Assembly (NCBI GenBank): GCA_003117195.1
Contig: BDSI01000030.1
Span: forward strand, 549,211-613,210
Length of the DNA stretch: 64,000 nucleotides
Direction: 5' to 3'
Source: Eudorina sp. 2006-703-Eu-15
Taxonomy: Eukaryota; Chlorophyta; Chlorophyceae; Chlamydomonadales; Volvocaceae
Both the position numbers and the translations under genes were made by a program. Position 1 is the first letter of the stretch, and every line of letters begins with the position of its first letter. Of this stretch, positions 44,485-55,600 are shown one piece after another. Under the pieces are notes generated by a model that was given only the letters and a program-made list of their open reading frames with translations, made no database searches and had not been told where the DNA came from.

Positions 44485-46798
44485 ATGTGGGCCACGCAAT
44501 CAACTTCTAGTAGGAGGCTCTTCTACGCTGCCATACTGTGCGTGACAGGTGAGCGCGGTCCCCGTGCACATGCTGAGTGTGATGGCAGATCAGCCGTCCT
44601 TGCTGTAATACACAAGTAACAGGAGGCAGGCAAAAATCTGATTTTCAATATGATCTGCACGTTTCCTGTTTGATGCTGCAGTGGCGGCATGTGCTGTGGC
44701 GGGCGCGGCTGCAGCATCAGAGGTCGACTTTGATGCCAATCCCGCTGTCCAGCGCCATCTTCGTAAGTTGGTTGATAATATGCAATAAACCTGCAATAAG
44801 TTAACCGATGCTTTTCGTTTTTTGGGGCAAGTCATGCTGTCTGACTTGCGGATCACGTTTATTCTCTTTTCTTTATAGAACGCTTTCTTGTAACCTTCTT
44901 GTCCATCAAACGTCAAGATAGTATATCGCTAAATTACAAGAATTCTACCTCGCATTCCGGGAAGCGCTTTGGCCACGCATGGCTTCCGTTCGCAATCCGC
45001 TCGTAATGTCTTGTTTAGACGCATGCTCCCGTACACCCAACATAACAAGTACCCGCACCTCATCAGCAAGTTTACTACGTCCTAATTTGAATGCATCGGG
45101 CGCCCAGGGTACTATCCTAAGGCTGCAATGTCCTCCTCGCCCGGCCCCGCTTTCCCTCGTGATGCCGCAGTTGCCGCCCTGAAGGGTAAGAAGGGCAAGA
45201 AGTCTCCCCCACCCAAGTCCCTCAAGTCCCCGCCACCCAAGGCGAGCCCGCCGCCGGCCAAGGTCAGCCCGCCGCCGATCAAGGCCAGCCCGCCGCCACC
45301 TGTCAACAACCGCGGCCTGCTTGAAGTGGGCAACGCTGATGTCCAAGTCGAGGCAGTCGCCGCCCGTCAGCTCGGTAAGTGGCCGGTAAATATCAGCGTT
45401 AGCGTTGAACTTTCTGATAGTTGCCAGGGGTCACGGACACACGGAGTTTTCATCAGAAAACACATCATTCATTAGACATGGCTCTTGATTCCGGGGCGCT
45501 GACGTCTTTTCTCGATCCATTGACGGTAGTTCCTCGTTGACGGTAGACACACGGTGATTACGCTCAGCTGCCAGGACGGCTTGTCCTCCCACACACATGT
45601 CCACGGGATGACTACCTCGATACTAACGGCAACGCGGCGTCTGCCACTGCTCCCCAACAGTGACCATCGAGAAGCCAAAGCCCGCGGAGACTCCCAGCAA
45701 GAGCAACCCCCCCGTGGCGGCCAGCAAGCCACCGACTCAGGAGCCTCCCAAGAAGTCTTCTCCCTCGCCCCCGGCGAAGCAGCCCTCGCCTGCCAAACAC
45801 TCCCCCTCGCCTGCCAAGCAGTCCCCCTCGCCTGCCAAGCAGTCCCCCTCGCCTGCCAAGCACTCCCCCTCGCCTGCCAAGGCGTCGCCTGCCCCGGGCA
45901 AGGCCCCTTCGCCCGACAAGAAGTCACCTGCGCCGTCTAAGACTTCTTCGCCGCCCACCCTTCAGCACGCTCAGCCGCCAGTGCCAGCCAAGAAGTCCTC
46001 ACCACCCACGACGCAAACCCCATCCCCATCCAAGGCTCGCAACCTTCTGGAGTCTGTGTCCACCGAGACCACCCAGGCGGAGGTGGAGAGCTTTGAGGCG
46101 GAGGTTGCTACCACCCGGAAGCTGTGTAAGTGCTGGGGGCGTGGTGTGGGGCGCAAACGGGGGGCGGGGGAAGGCTAGCCGGAGGAGTGGACATCGGGCA
46201 GATTCACGGCAGTCACTCGTTGTCAAGGGCAGGTCCCGGGAGTTGCTCACCACTACCTAACAGCTGTGCTATTTTGGGCGGCTGGCATGCGCCAATGTTT
46301 AGAGAAATATGGCACGGAACTGCTGCACAGCTCCATGTATCAGGTCAGGGTGCTGCCTATCCCACCGCGGAACACCGGAATTCGGTGCAGTAGACGGCGG
46401 CATGCGGTCATATGCATTGAGGAAAGTGGCAGGCTGGAGCCGCCCCACAGGCTTAGGCCGGTCCACAGGCTTGAACCGCTCTGAGAAAATGGTTTTGAGG
46501 AAAGTGATGCTTGCCGATGAGCGCATAACAACACCCGGCCCTGTACCCTTCACCTACCCATCTGTTGGCATGGGATGCCTACTGCCGGGATTTACGAGCA
46601 CGGATCACCATTCGTCCCGTCCCCGCTTTCCCTGGTGGTGCCGCAGTTGCTGCCCTGAAGGGGAAGAAGGGCAAGAAGTCTCCCCCGCCAAAGTCCGTCA
46701 AGTCCCCGCCACCCAAGGCGAGCCCGCCGCCGGCCAAGGTCAGCCCGCCGCCGCCGGCCAAGGCCAGCCCGCCGCCGCCTGTCAACAACCGCGGCTAA
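44485..46798 (+). CDS. modA: secreted modular Pro/Lys-rich protein, unassigned family
   Basis: No family is recognised. Exons are 44485-44548, 44682-44762, 45171-45374, 45661-46125 and 46647-46798, all joined in phase 1, giving 321 aa. Exon 1 plus exon 2 encode a signal peptide (FYAAILCVTVAACAVAGAAA). Exons 3 and 5 encode near-duplicate cassettes, LAALKGKKGKKSPPPKS and FAALKGKKGKKSPPPKS, followed by KASPPPAKVSPPP. Exon 4 is a long SPSPAK/KP-rich segment. Basic segments end at RGLL or RNLL and continue into acidic spacers (EVGNADVQVEAVAA, ESVSTETTQAEVESFEAEVA) that end with R-Q-L or R-K-L at the exon border. After the signal peptide every Arg but the last lies in an R-x-L motif; the C-terminus is NNRG. 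The composition would suit hydroxyproline glycosylation. It could be a wall glycoprotein or a multi-peptide precursor. Confidence 0.8.
45775..45890 (+). repeat. 21-bp coding repeat (SPSPAKQ/H)
   Basis: Tandem 21-bp units encoding SPSPAK plus Q or H lie inside exon 4 of modA. The unit length keeps the frame. Confidence 0.9.
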
Positions 46799-48763
46799 GC
46801 GGCGGTCCACACTTAGGCTGCGACAGGGTAGTGGATAATTTGCTCTCCAGTCAAGGGCTAAGCACCACCCGGCCTGCTTCGCGAGTCAGCCGCCTCTGGG
46901 TGTGAGTCAGGGAAGGTCGCGGACCTGGGGGACGTTGGGGTCGCAACGGTCACCGACGAGCTGTGACGCCGAACATATGGGGGGTTGTTACCGCGGCGCC
47001 ATGCTAGCTCACCGCAATGTGGCCACTGCAAGATTGCGGTGCTAGCAGCACGTCAGACCCAACTGCAATGAAGTAAAGCCCATTTTATGGCGTGTGTGGT
47101 TGGGAGGATGCACTCTATTTATTCACGTGTGGCCATTTGTTTGCGTTTAGCCTGTGATGACGAAGTAAGAAGTGCGTTCATCATGCGTGCGCATTAGCAA
47201 GCACGGCGTCGTGTGGCAAATAGCGCAACGGGCCTTCTCGAGCGTGTGGTTAGGTGGTTTAGGTCGGAGGCTTCTGCAAACTTTTTTATGGTATTTGGAG
47301 CAGTTCGAATACGGTAATGTGATACGAGCAACCATGCATGACATGGGCTGCACGCGTACGGAGTTGTACGGATTTAGACGTACGTGGGTACGGTAGAGCA
47401 GCGACTCAGGGCCCCTGTGTGAGGCGCCACCAATCCACCCACGTGCACACCTTGTACACGTATGGCAAAACCGCTGTATGTGCTGGCTTCACGTTTATTA
47501 CTGGTGCGTGACTTGGTGGAGACCCGTGCGTGCTTACAGAGAACTTGCGTCCTGCAGGATCCTGCCTGCCGGTATGGCCGGTAGAGCCTGCCGTACACCC
47601 GCCTGTGGCGTGCGGCTCCGCTCAGATCGGCGACGAACCGACACCGGGGACGATCGATAGCGCTGGGCGGAAACTGATGTCATCAACGGGTCATTTGGTC
47701 TGTAAGCAAGGGCGTGATTGATCCTCCTCGTGCATCCATCCGAGCAACCACATGGGATGCATTGAATTCCGGCGGCTCAGTAAAACTACGGCTATGCACC
47801 GGATACATTGGCTAAATTTCCTTCAGCCGGTTTGATCAAAACCGTAATCCCGAATTTCCCGCCCCTAAGTATTTAGGCTGTTGGCGACTCACCGTACAAC
47901 CGTCCGTTTGTCAGTCTGTCTGCCGAGACGCGCGCCTCACAGGTCGCACCCTGGCTCGAGCACGGCGCGGCTCGTACAAGCAATAGGCATAGCCAGTGCG
48001 CCATTCAGAACGCATGCAAACACGCCGCCCGCGCATACCTCCGACCGCGCGCCGGCCGGCTCGTGGTGAGCCCCAGCCTAGCTAACCCGAGATGAGAAAC
48101 ACCGCAAATAACAGCGGGCGACACGCTCAGACGGGGGACATACAGCCATCAGGCTCCCGCCACATACTTCGCCCGCCGAGAGCCCAACAAGCAAGGTTTC
48201 TTTACAGGGTACACTTGCCATGTTGCCAAGCCGCCGCCACTCTCCTTACTCCCAACTGCACCCGCCAACAAAACTAACAGTCCAGGAAACCGCTGGACAG
48301 GAGGCCGCTCACTGGCAGTCCGTTTGCGACTTAAAAATGGGACGAAGCTCGTACGGGCATCCAGGAGGAAAATCGGAGATGAAGTAATTTGGGAACGGCC
48401 CTACCCACAGGAGCCCTCGCAGCAGCCAGCAAGCGCCCCCCCCCCCCTTGCTTGACAAGGGAACGCGCGCTGCATGACGGACACCAGGACCACAACACGG
48501 GCTACGCTGAGCCGTTATGAGGTTCAGCGGCTGTGTCAAACAGCAGCCATGGGTCCAAGGCCCCTCCTTGCCAAGTGAACTGCGGTTGGCAGGCAAAACA
48601 TCGCAACAGCCTAATAAGCGGTAGGAGTGTTGTGGTGTGTTTACGAATAGATGAGCGAGCCTTGGACGGCGCATAGTACATCTGCCAGCCAAGGCGTCGC
48701 ATTACGTAGCCGACTGGTCACATTATCGCATCGCTCTCCGGAGCGCCATGGTGGCGCAAGTTC

Positions 48764-48855
48764 GTTTAGGCAGTGTATGGTGAGGAAGCCTCAGCTGTCG
48801 CCGTTGGCTGTCACCGATGACCCACGGGGTCCGCTGTAACATCCTTAATAATAAT
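48764..48855 (+). repeat. Dispersed repeat B, longest copy
   Basis: GTTTAGGCAGTGTATGGTGA, then GGAAGC, an internal duplication of the CTGTC segment, the core GTCACCGATGACCC and TCCGCTGTAACATCCTTAAT. It is the fullest copy of the family and is intergenic. Confidence 0.8.
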
Positions 48856-49120
48856 CGCTCTATCTCGAAGTTTGATTTTCCGACAGGTCAGTGGCAAAAT
48901 ACATGGCAGTAATTTGGTTTGTCCTAAACGCTGACGACTCTAGGGATTGATTGATGTGTGGATCCACGTCTGCTGTCCGCGCGCAACACGCTCGACCAAC
49001 TAAAACTTAGAAATCAGGAAATGTTACAACCCGAACACTCACCCATCATGGCCGTGCGTGGCTGATGCGGGAACGTCCCCTTGTCCGAACCATAGGTTGG
49101 GTTTTGATGGTTTAGCAGGC

Positions 49121-49224
49121 ATGCATTACGAACGGAACATGGAGGGTGCGAAAGAGCGATTACGAGCGTACGGCAGCAGTGTAGGTACCACGACAAACGA
49201 ATACAAAAGGTCACGCAGACCGTG
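49121..49224 (+). promoter_or_regulatory. Conserved upstream block of modB
   Basis: Counterpart of 44241-44343 upstream of modA, with the shared words GGTGCGAAAGAGC, GCGTACGGCA and AATACAAAAGG. It ends about 140 bp before the modB start codon. Confidence 0.55.
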
Positions 49225-49362
49225 CACTGATCGTCACTGACCAAGCATACACAAGGCTGCCCCTTGCACCACAGACCTGGTTGCAGGCGTCGCGCCAGTT
49301 CTGAACTGCTGGGTTCGTTGCCGTCCAAGTTTGGATCGCGAGTATATCCGACACTGCGCAAT

Positions 49363-51726
49363 ATGTGGGCCATACGAGGAGCTACTAGCTGGAGGCTGTC
49401 CTACGTTGCCATACTAGTTTTGACAGGTGAGCGCGACCCACGTGCATGTATTACTAAGCGCGGTTTGTTGTAGTTCGCATTGATGCAGACGCATCAGAAG
49501 CCAGGACTTAAAAAAGAGGTATATATGACACTGAACGTACAAATACCTGGATCTTCTCTCATGTTGCGTTGCAGTGGCGGCATACGTTGCGGCGGGCGCG
49601 GCGGAAGCAGCAGTTGACACGAATGCAGCTGCCCAGCGCTATCTTCGTAAGTTGTACTGACGAATAGTGATTTTTTTGTTAATATCCTGAATGTATCTTT
49701 ATTTTTGTTGGGGCATGTTTTTGCTGTCAGGCATGCGGTTGGCTTCTGCGTGATCAAGTACCTTTCCGTCCAGGATTCACCATTTATTAGGATGTACATA
49801 GTTGTTATCTAAATTAGAGAGGAATACGAAGAGGACTTCCAACTTTTTCCATAAACTTTGTGGAAAAAGTTGGAAGTCCTCTTCGTATTCCTCTCTAATT
49901 TCCGTCAGGAATTTGTACTGTCTTGGTTAGTCAAACATCAATTCCTGCTGACAATAAATCCGTGTCGCAACAGGTTATAGTTTCGCTATTTCTTGAGTTG
50001 CGTATCTTCTGCCTGCCGGAAATCAGTCGCTTCTGTTTAACATGCCAGTCGTCCGCATTGCGTCCCGACAACGCACGCACATGCCCTTTGGGAACCGGTC
50101 TGCACTTGTCCCAATAGAAGCGTCTGCCTCGACACCAATGTCACGGGCACGCGTGCCGCGCCCTCGGCTGCTCCCCAACAGTGTCCACAGACTCCAGCCG
50201 GAACGCCCCTCCTGTGGCGGCCAGCAAGCCACCGACCCAGGCGCCGTCCAAGACGCCTTCTCCCTCGCCCCCGGTGAAGCAACCCCCGTCGACACCGACG
50301 AAGAGGCCCCCGCCCGCCCAGCAATCTCCGGCCCCCAAGGCGTCCCCTGCCCCGAGCAAGTCCCCTGAGCCCGCGAAGCAGTCGCCTGCGCCACAAGCAC
50401 AGAACCCTCCGCCCTCCAAGAGCTCAACTCCGCCGTCCAAGCAGGCACCTCCGCCGCCCAAGCAGGCACCTCCGCCGTCCAAGCAGTTGCCTCCGCCGTC
50501 CAAGCAGTCAAATCCGCCTTCTCAGAGCTCCCCTTCCCCTTCCAAGGCTTCGTCCCCGCCGTCTAAGAACCCCCCTTCGCCAGCGACTAGCAATCCCTCG
50601 CCTCGGGGACAGCAACCGCCGCCAGCCGGGATTCATGTCCAGCCGCCAACGGCACAGCCACCCTCACCCCCATCCAAGATACGCAACCTTCTGGAGTCTG
50701 CGCCGACCGAAACCAGCCAGACAGACCTGCGTAGCATAAATGCCGAGGTTGTCGTCAGCCGAAAGCTGTGTAAGTGCTGGCTGGGTGCCGTCGTGTGGCT
50801 CGGTTGCCGTGTCGTTCGTTGGTTGTCGCGAATCATGTAGGATGGGTTTTGGGAGCTGCGCACACAACGTAACTGCTGATGTGTATGGCTGCCGGCCGGC
50901 ATGCGCAGGCCCATCGGGAACTTCCGTGAATGAGACGGCAAGCAAAGCACCATGAATGATAGCAATATGTTACCTTATGTATGATTGCATGCGGTTCAGC
51001 GAGTGACTTCATTCGCCGTTAGTTGTAGCATTGCTTGGATTTGCCGCTACCCGCGGACCCTGCCTCACCATGCATGTGTCGCTGAACGGACTAGCTAGGA
51101 AGGAAGCCGATACGGTGTACGGCATGCTGCGTACTGGTACCATGACGGCTGGGGGGCTTGAAGACTTCCTGCAGAGATGAAGGGTATGCTTCCAGACACC
51201 TTAACATGCCGGACGTCCGACATTCCAACCACTTACATCTGGAGTGTGGGCACGCGTATCGAATATTATTGGTCAAAATAAAGTACTCACTGCCGGCTAG
51301 GTACGTACACCAACGCCACACTAACGTCATGGTCACGCCTACCGCGCCCTTGGCTGCTCCCCAACAGTGTCAACGACCTCTCCGAAGCCCGCGGAGACTC
51401 CCAGCAAGAGCAACCCTCCCGTGGCGGCCAGCAAGCCACCGACTCAGGAGCCTCCAAAGAAGTCTTCTCCCTCGCCCCCGGCGAAGCAACCCCCGTCGAC
51501 GCCGACGAAGAGGCCCCCGCCCGCGCAGCAATCTCCAGTCCCCAAGGCGTCCCCTGCCCCGAGCAAGTCCCCTGAGCCCTCGAAGCAGTCGCCTGCGCCA
51601 CAAGCACAGTCCCCTCCGGCCGCCAAGAGCTCAACTCCGCCGTCCAAGCAGGCACCTCCGCCGTCCAAGCAGGTTCCTCCGCCGTCCAAGCAGGCACCTT
51701 CACCAGTTAGACCTGGAAAGCTCTAA
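49363..51726 (+). CDS. modB: secreted modular Pro/Lys-rich protein, paralogue of modA
   Basis: Exons are 49363-49426, 49575-49646, 50182-50769 and 51368-51726, all joined in phase 1, giving 360 aa. Exons 1-2 match modA in layout (exon 1 is 64 nt in both) and encode signal peptide residues WRLSYVAILVLTVAAYVAAG. Exon 3 is a long PPSKQAPPPSK/KP-rich cassette ending KIRNLLESAPTETSQTDL, then NAEVVVSRKL at the donor. Exon 4 begins like the modA exon 4 cassette (PKPAETPSKSNPPVAASKPP) and continues like modB exon 3 (PPSTPTKRPPPAQQSP). Its end has lost the RNLLES segment, is out of frame, and stops at 51726 just where an acidic spacer should start; the donor equivalent reads GTATCT instead of GTAAGT. 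The last cassette therefore looks truncated. Function is unknown. Confidence 0.75.
49811..49901. repeat. Perfect inverted repeat, 41-bp arms, 9-nt loop
   Basis: The arm 49811-49851 is the exact reverse complement of 49861-49901; the loop is TAAACTTTG. It lies within intron 2 of modB. It could be a small-RNA hairpin precursor or a very short foldback element. No mismatch is present in the stem. Confidence 0.97.
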
Positions 51727-52624
51727 TGCCGTCACCGAAAGCTGTGTATCTGCTGCGGACGTGATGTGGCGCGGCTGGTGTGGCGTTTGTCGGGGGCACG
51801 AATTGAATCATGTAGGATGGGTTATGAGAGCTGGTAGCCCATCTATCAACGCATCTGGTTTGATTGGCTGCTGAGCACGCGCCGCGATGCGATCGTTGGT
51901 GACCGTCTTGATGGCGCACCGACCAACTTGTGACCGCCTTGATGGCCCACCGAGATGGTTGTATTTGGTGGCCATTCAAACCCACGTAAGCGCCGAATAG
52001 TACCGACATACATTTTGATGGGCGGGGGCAGGTACGGTAGGCCGCGTACAGCGGCCATCCTGCCTGTCTGCGTGCGTGTGTGTGCCAATTGATTCACACA
52101 TAGATGGCCAGTGTCGGACTCCGAAAAATGGGTCTGGTGCTGAAGCGGCAGCATTGCCTTGTTGCAGTAGCTCGTGACAATAATAGACTCAATCCTCTCG
52201 GACATCCATGCAAGAAGTCTTAATGATATACTGTATAACGATGAATTTGATGAAGTTATACGACATGGCATATAACATAGGCGACCCAGTGGCCCTGTGA
52301 CGGATGCCGTTGCCGTCTATCGCCATCCACGAAAATTCAAGCCTTCATTAGTACATGTTTCAGCAGTTAGAATTGAGATTTGATGGATCGCTACAGGAGG
52401 CCTATACGAAATGGCGCAATGGGTGTCTACGGATGTACGACGGCGAAATCAGTAACAACCGATTGCGATACAAAAGGTTGGAATGCGCTTGTCAGACATC
52501 GGTCTTCCACTGTATTTTGTTCATTGCAGCATTGCATAACTCTTTCCAGAGGCAGGCAGTGGGTTCCCACTAGTGAGCGGGCATTGAAGGGCTGTGCAAG
52601 TGACACATGCGGACATCCGGAGAA
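51727..52624. other. Intergenic between modB and modC
   Basis: It starts with the out-of-frame remnant of a modB-type acidic spacer (about 51705-51765). The rest is AT-richer sequence leading to modC. No gene is seen. Confidence 0.5.
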
Positions 52625-55600
52625 ATGAGGATCACCTACACCATAATCCTCATCGTGGCAGGTGAGTTATTTTGTTGCAGCCCTTTCGGAAGCAAAATCA
52701 TGTTCCGAAGTATTTACCGCACATGATGGCGACCCACCTGGTGTGCCGACGCATGACTGTTAATGCCCGTTGTGGATCACTTGATGTATATCTTTGCTCC
52801 ATATCTAACACCTTATAATACTAATCGACTGCCACGGCCTTGACCGTGCTGTGCAGTGCTGGCATGCGCTGCGGACGCAAAAGCCCATAAGAAGCCGCCG
52901 CACTCCAAGCCATCACAACGCGGCCTGCTGAGCACCGAGAGTTCTACTGCCGCACTTGATGATTTGATCACGGGCTCGGTCATCCAGCGCCAGCTCCGTA
53001 AGTTTTTGGACGCTGAAATTCGTACCAGGCGCTGGTGTCGCTGTGGTCTTCCTCAGTCTCCAACCTTCATAAAAATACGTATAATGTTTCCTTAAATTTG
53101 TGCTGTTTGCGTTCAATTACGGTTGCTGTGATGAGGGTTGCCACAATTGCCCATCTGTGCGCGAACGTCGCCCTATCGCGACCATGCGAACGTCCATGGC
53201 AATCCGTTGCGGCACATACATCCATGCTCATTGACAAGGTGCAAGAAATCACAGCAACGGCTTTGCTTATTGTATGCAACCGTCACACTTATTCTGCAAC
53301 TGCCGCTGCCGCATCGCTGCTCATGTCCGTCCGCGTCACCTCACAGTCGCCAAGGCACACAAGCACCCCAAGCCGCCCAAGGGCCACCGTGGTCTAATGC
53401 AGGCGGACGACAGCCTCGATGCCGAAGCAACTGTGGTCTCAGCTCGTCAACTCTGTGAGTACCAACAACACAGTCGTCAAGTCGCGCGTATGCCTCTACC
53501 CTGAGCTTGTCGCGGGGTGCAACCTAACCCAACCGTACCCAGCCGTACCCAGCTTCGGTCGCCCAACCGTACCGCGGGTTTGGCAAATCCTCGCCTGCTC
53601 TGCAAAATAATTTAACACGCCATTGCGGTGCGATAGCAAAGCTACAGACTGGACCCCGCCGCACGGCAACTTGCACAGCAGCGAGCGAGCCTCAGCAATC
53701 CTGCACTGCCCGTTGCCTTCATCCATAGCGCTTGCAAGGCTGCACGACAGCGCCTCCTGCAATAGCACTGCTTCAATGACGTTGCCCTGATCCATCTCCC
53801 GGATGCGTCCCACGGCTAGTCCGCTAGGAGGTTCATGTCGACTGACACTCGGGCATGCGCCGCCACTGCCGGGCCGTTCCCCGCAGTGGCCGCCAAGAAG
53901 ACCCACAACCACCCCAAGCCGCCCAAGAAGAACCGGGGCCTGAGTGAGGAGATGACGGTGCAGAGCGATGATGGAATGACGGGTGTCGACGTTGTCGCAA
54001 GCGCTCGTCGACTTCGTAAGTGTCTGGTTTCAGGGTGTGGCTGGGTGGGTGGGAGGGTGGGTGCGTGGTGGCTCCTCCAGCTGGAGCGGTAGGACGCGCG
54101 ACGCACCAAGGACGCAGTCATCGTACACTCCCAAGGGATTGCATGGTATGGCGAAAACTTACGCTTAGGGAACCTGCTGTGCAACCTGCAAACCTGCCGT
54201 TCATACTGTGAAGGACAATAATTGCGGGCAGGCTGGTGAGGTCGTGGCACCTTGCCACCCCCCCGTCCCACGCTGTCGGATGCCATGTCACAACCGCATT
54301 CAGCCTGACCAACGGCGGTGTCTTGGGTTGCGTTACGCTGACCTTGCTTCCACCGTTCCCCTTCTCCTTCCCTCCCTCACAGTGGCCGACAGCAAGCCCT
54401 CCAAGCAACCCGAGCCCGCGAAGAAGTCCCCCGCGCCTCGCACTCAGAAACCGCCCGCCTCCAGGAACCACACCGAGCCCCCCAAGAACCACACCGCGCC
54501 GCACCCGGAGCCCTCCAAGAAGCAGCCGGAGCCGAGCAAGAAGCACCCAGAGCCCTCGACCAAGCAGCCGGAGCCGAGCAAGAAGCACCCAGAGCCCTCG
54601 ACCAAGCAGCCGGAGCCGAGCAAGAAGCACCCAGAGCCCTCGACCAAGCAGCCGGAGCCGAGCAAGAAGCACCCAGAGCCCTCCAAGAAGCAGCCGGAGC
54701 CGTCGAAGAGCAACCCAGCGTCGCCCAGCAAGTCCCGGAGGCTGTCGGACGACTCCGAAACCAACTTTGAGGCCGAGGCGACCTTCCACCGCCAATTGAG
54801 TGAGTGTTTCATTAAGCTCTGCTGCGACCTTATCAGCTCTGGACGGACCCTGGAGTTGGTGTCCGGTGTAGACTCACCGGCTGTCCGGCTGCATGCATTT
54901 CGGCAAGATGCCAGAAGGGGCGGCAGGGAATTGCAGGGCTTAGCGCTCCTTCCCCAGGTACAGCCACGTGTGTGGGTGATTGAATTACCACAGTCGTTGT
55001 GTTCAACTGGTGTGTGGAGTGCATATCTGTCCATGTGCCTGGCCCGCAAGCATGTGCGCCGCCGCTGACCCCGGGGTCGTGTCCCTGTACGAACCTGTCC
55101 TGTCGTACAGCTGCTGCCAAGGCGCACAAGCACCCCAAGCCATCCAAGGGGCACCGCGGCCTGATGCAGGCGGGCGCTGCTGCCGACTCGGCCGACTCCG
55201 CTGACTTCCGCCGGCTACGTGAGTGAGGCGACGCGGGGTTTCATTCCGGGCCATTTCGTTCGCTGGGCCATGTCGGATTGATGGCCGCACCGCAGCTTGG
55301 CTACACGGGGAAGCACGCCAACAGTGTGCAGGGGTTGGCGAACGGTCGCAAATCGTCTGCCACGGCCGGCATGCAACTCCTGACTGGCACCCTTGCTGCA
55401 CCACCCTCTTGCCTGCAATCCATCGCGCAGTGGCCGCCAAGAAGGCCCACAAGCACCCCAAGCCGCCCAAGAAGAACCGGGGCCTCATGGAGGTGGTGGA
55501 CGAGCTGTCCGAGGTGGATTTGGGGTCGGAGGCTGCCCAGGGCGCCGATGGATCCGTCGCTGCCGTCCGCCATCTCCGTAAGTGGATAGGCCTGCAACTG

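Larger units (their letters stand above)
46799..49362. other. Intergenic between modA and modB
   Basis: No gene is recognised in this 2.6 kb. It includes a repeat B copy at 48764-48855 and the modB upstream block at 49121. A C9 run lies at about 48437-48446. Confidence 0.5.

Noticed and set aside
49811..49901. Rho-independent-type terminator
   Set aside because: The stem is far too long, it lies in an intron of a nuclear gene, and no T run follows.
44485..51726. modA and modB as pherophorins
   Set aside because: They have SPPP/KP-rich rods, but I see no flanking pherophorin globular domains with their conserved cysteines.
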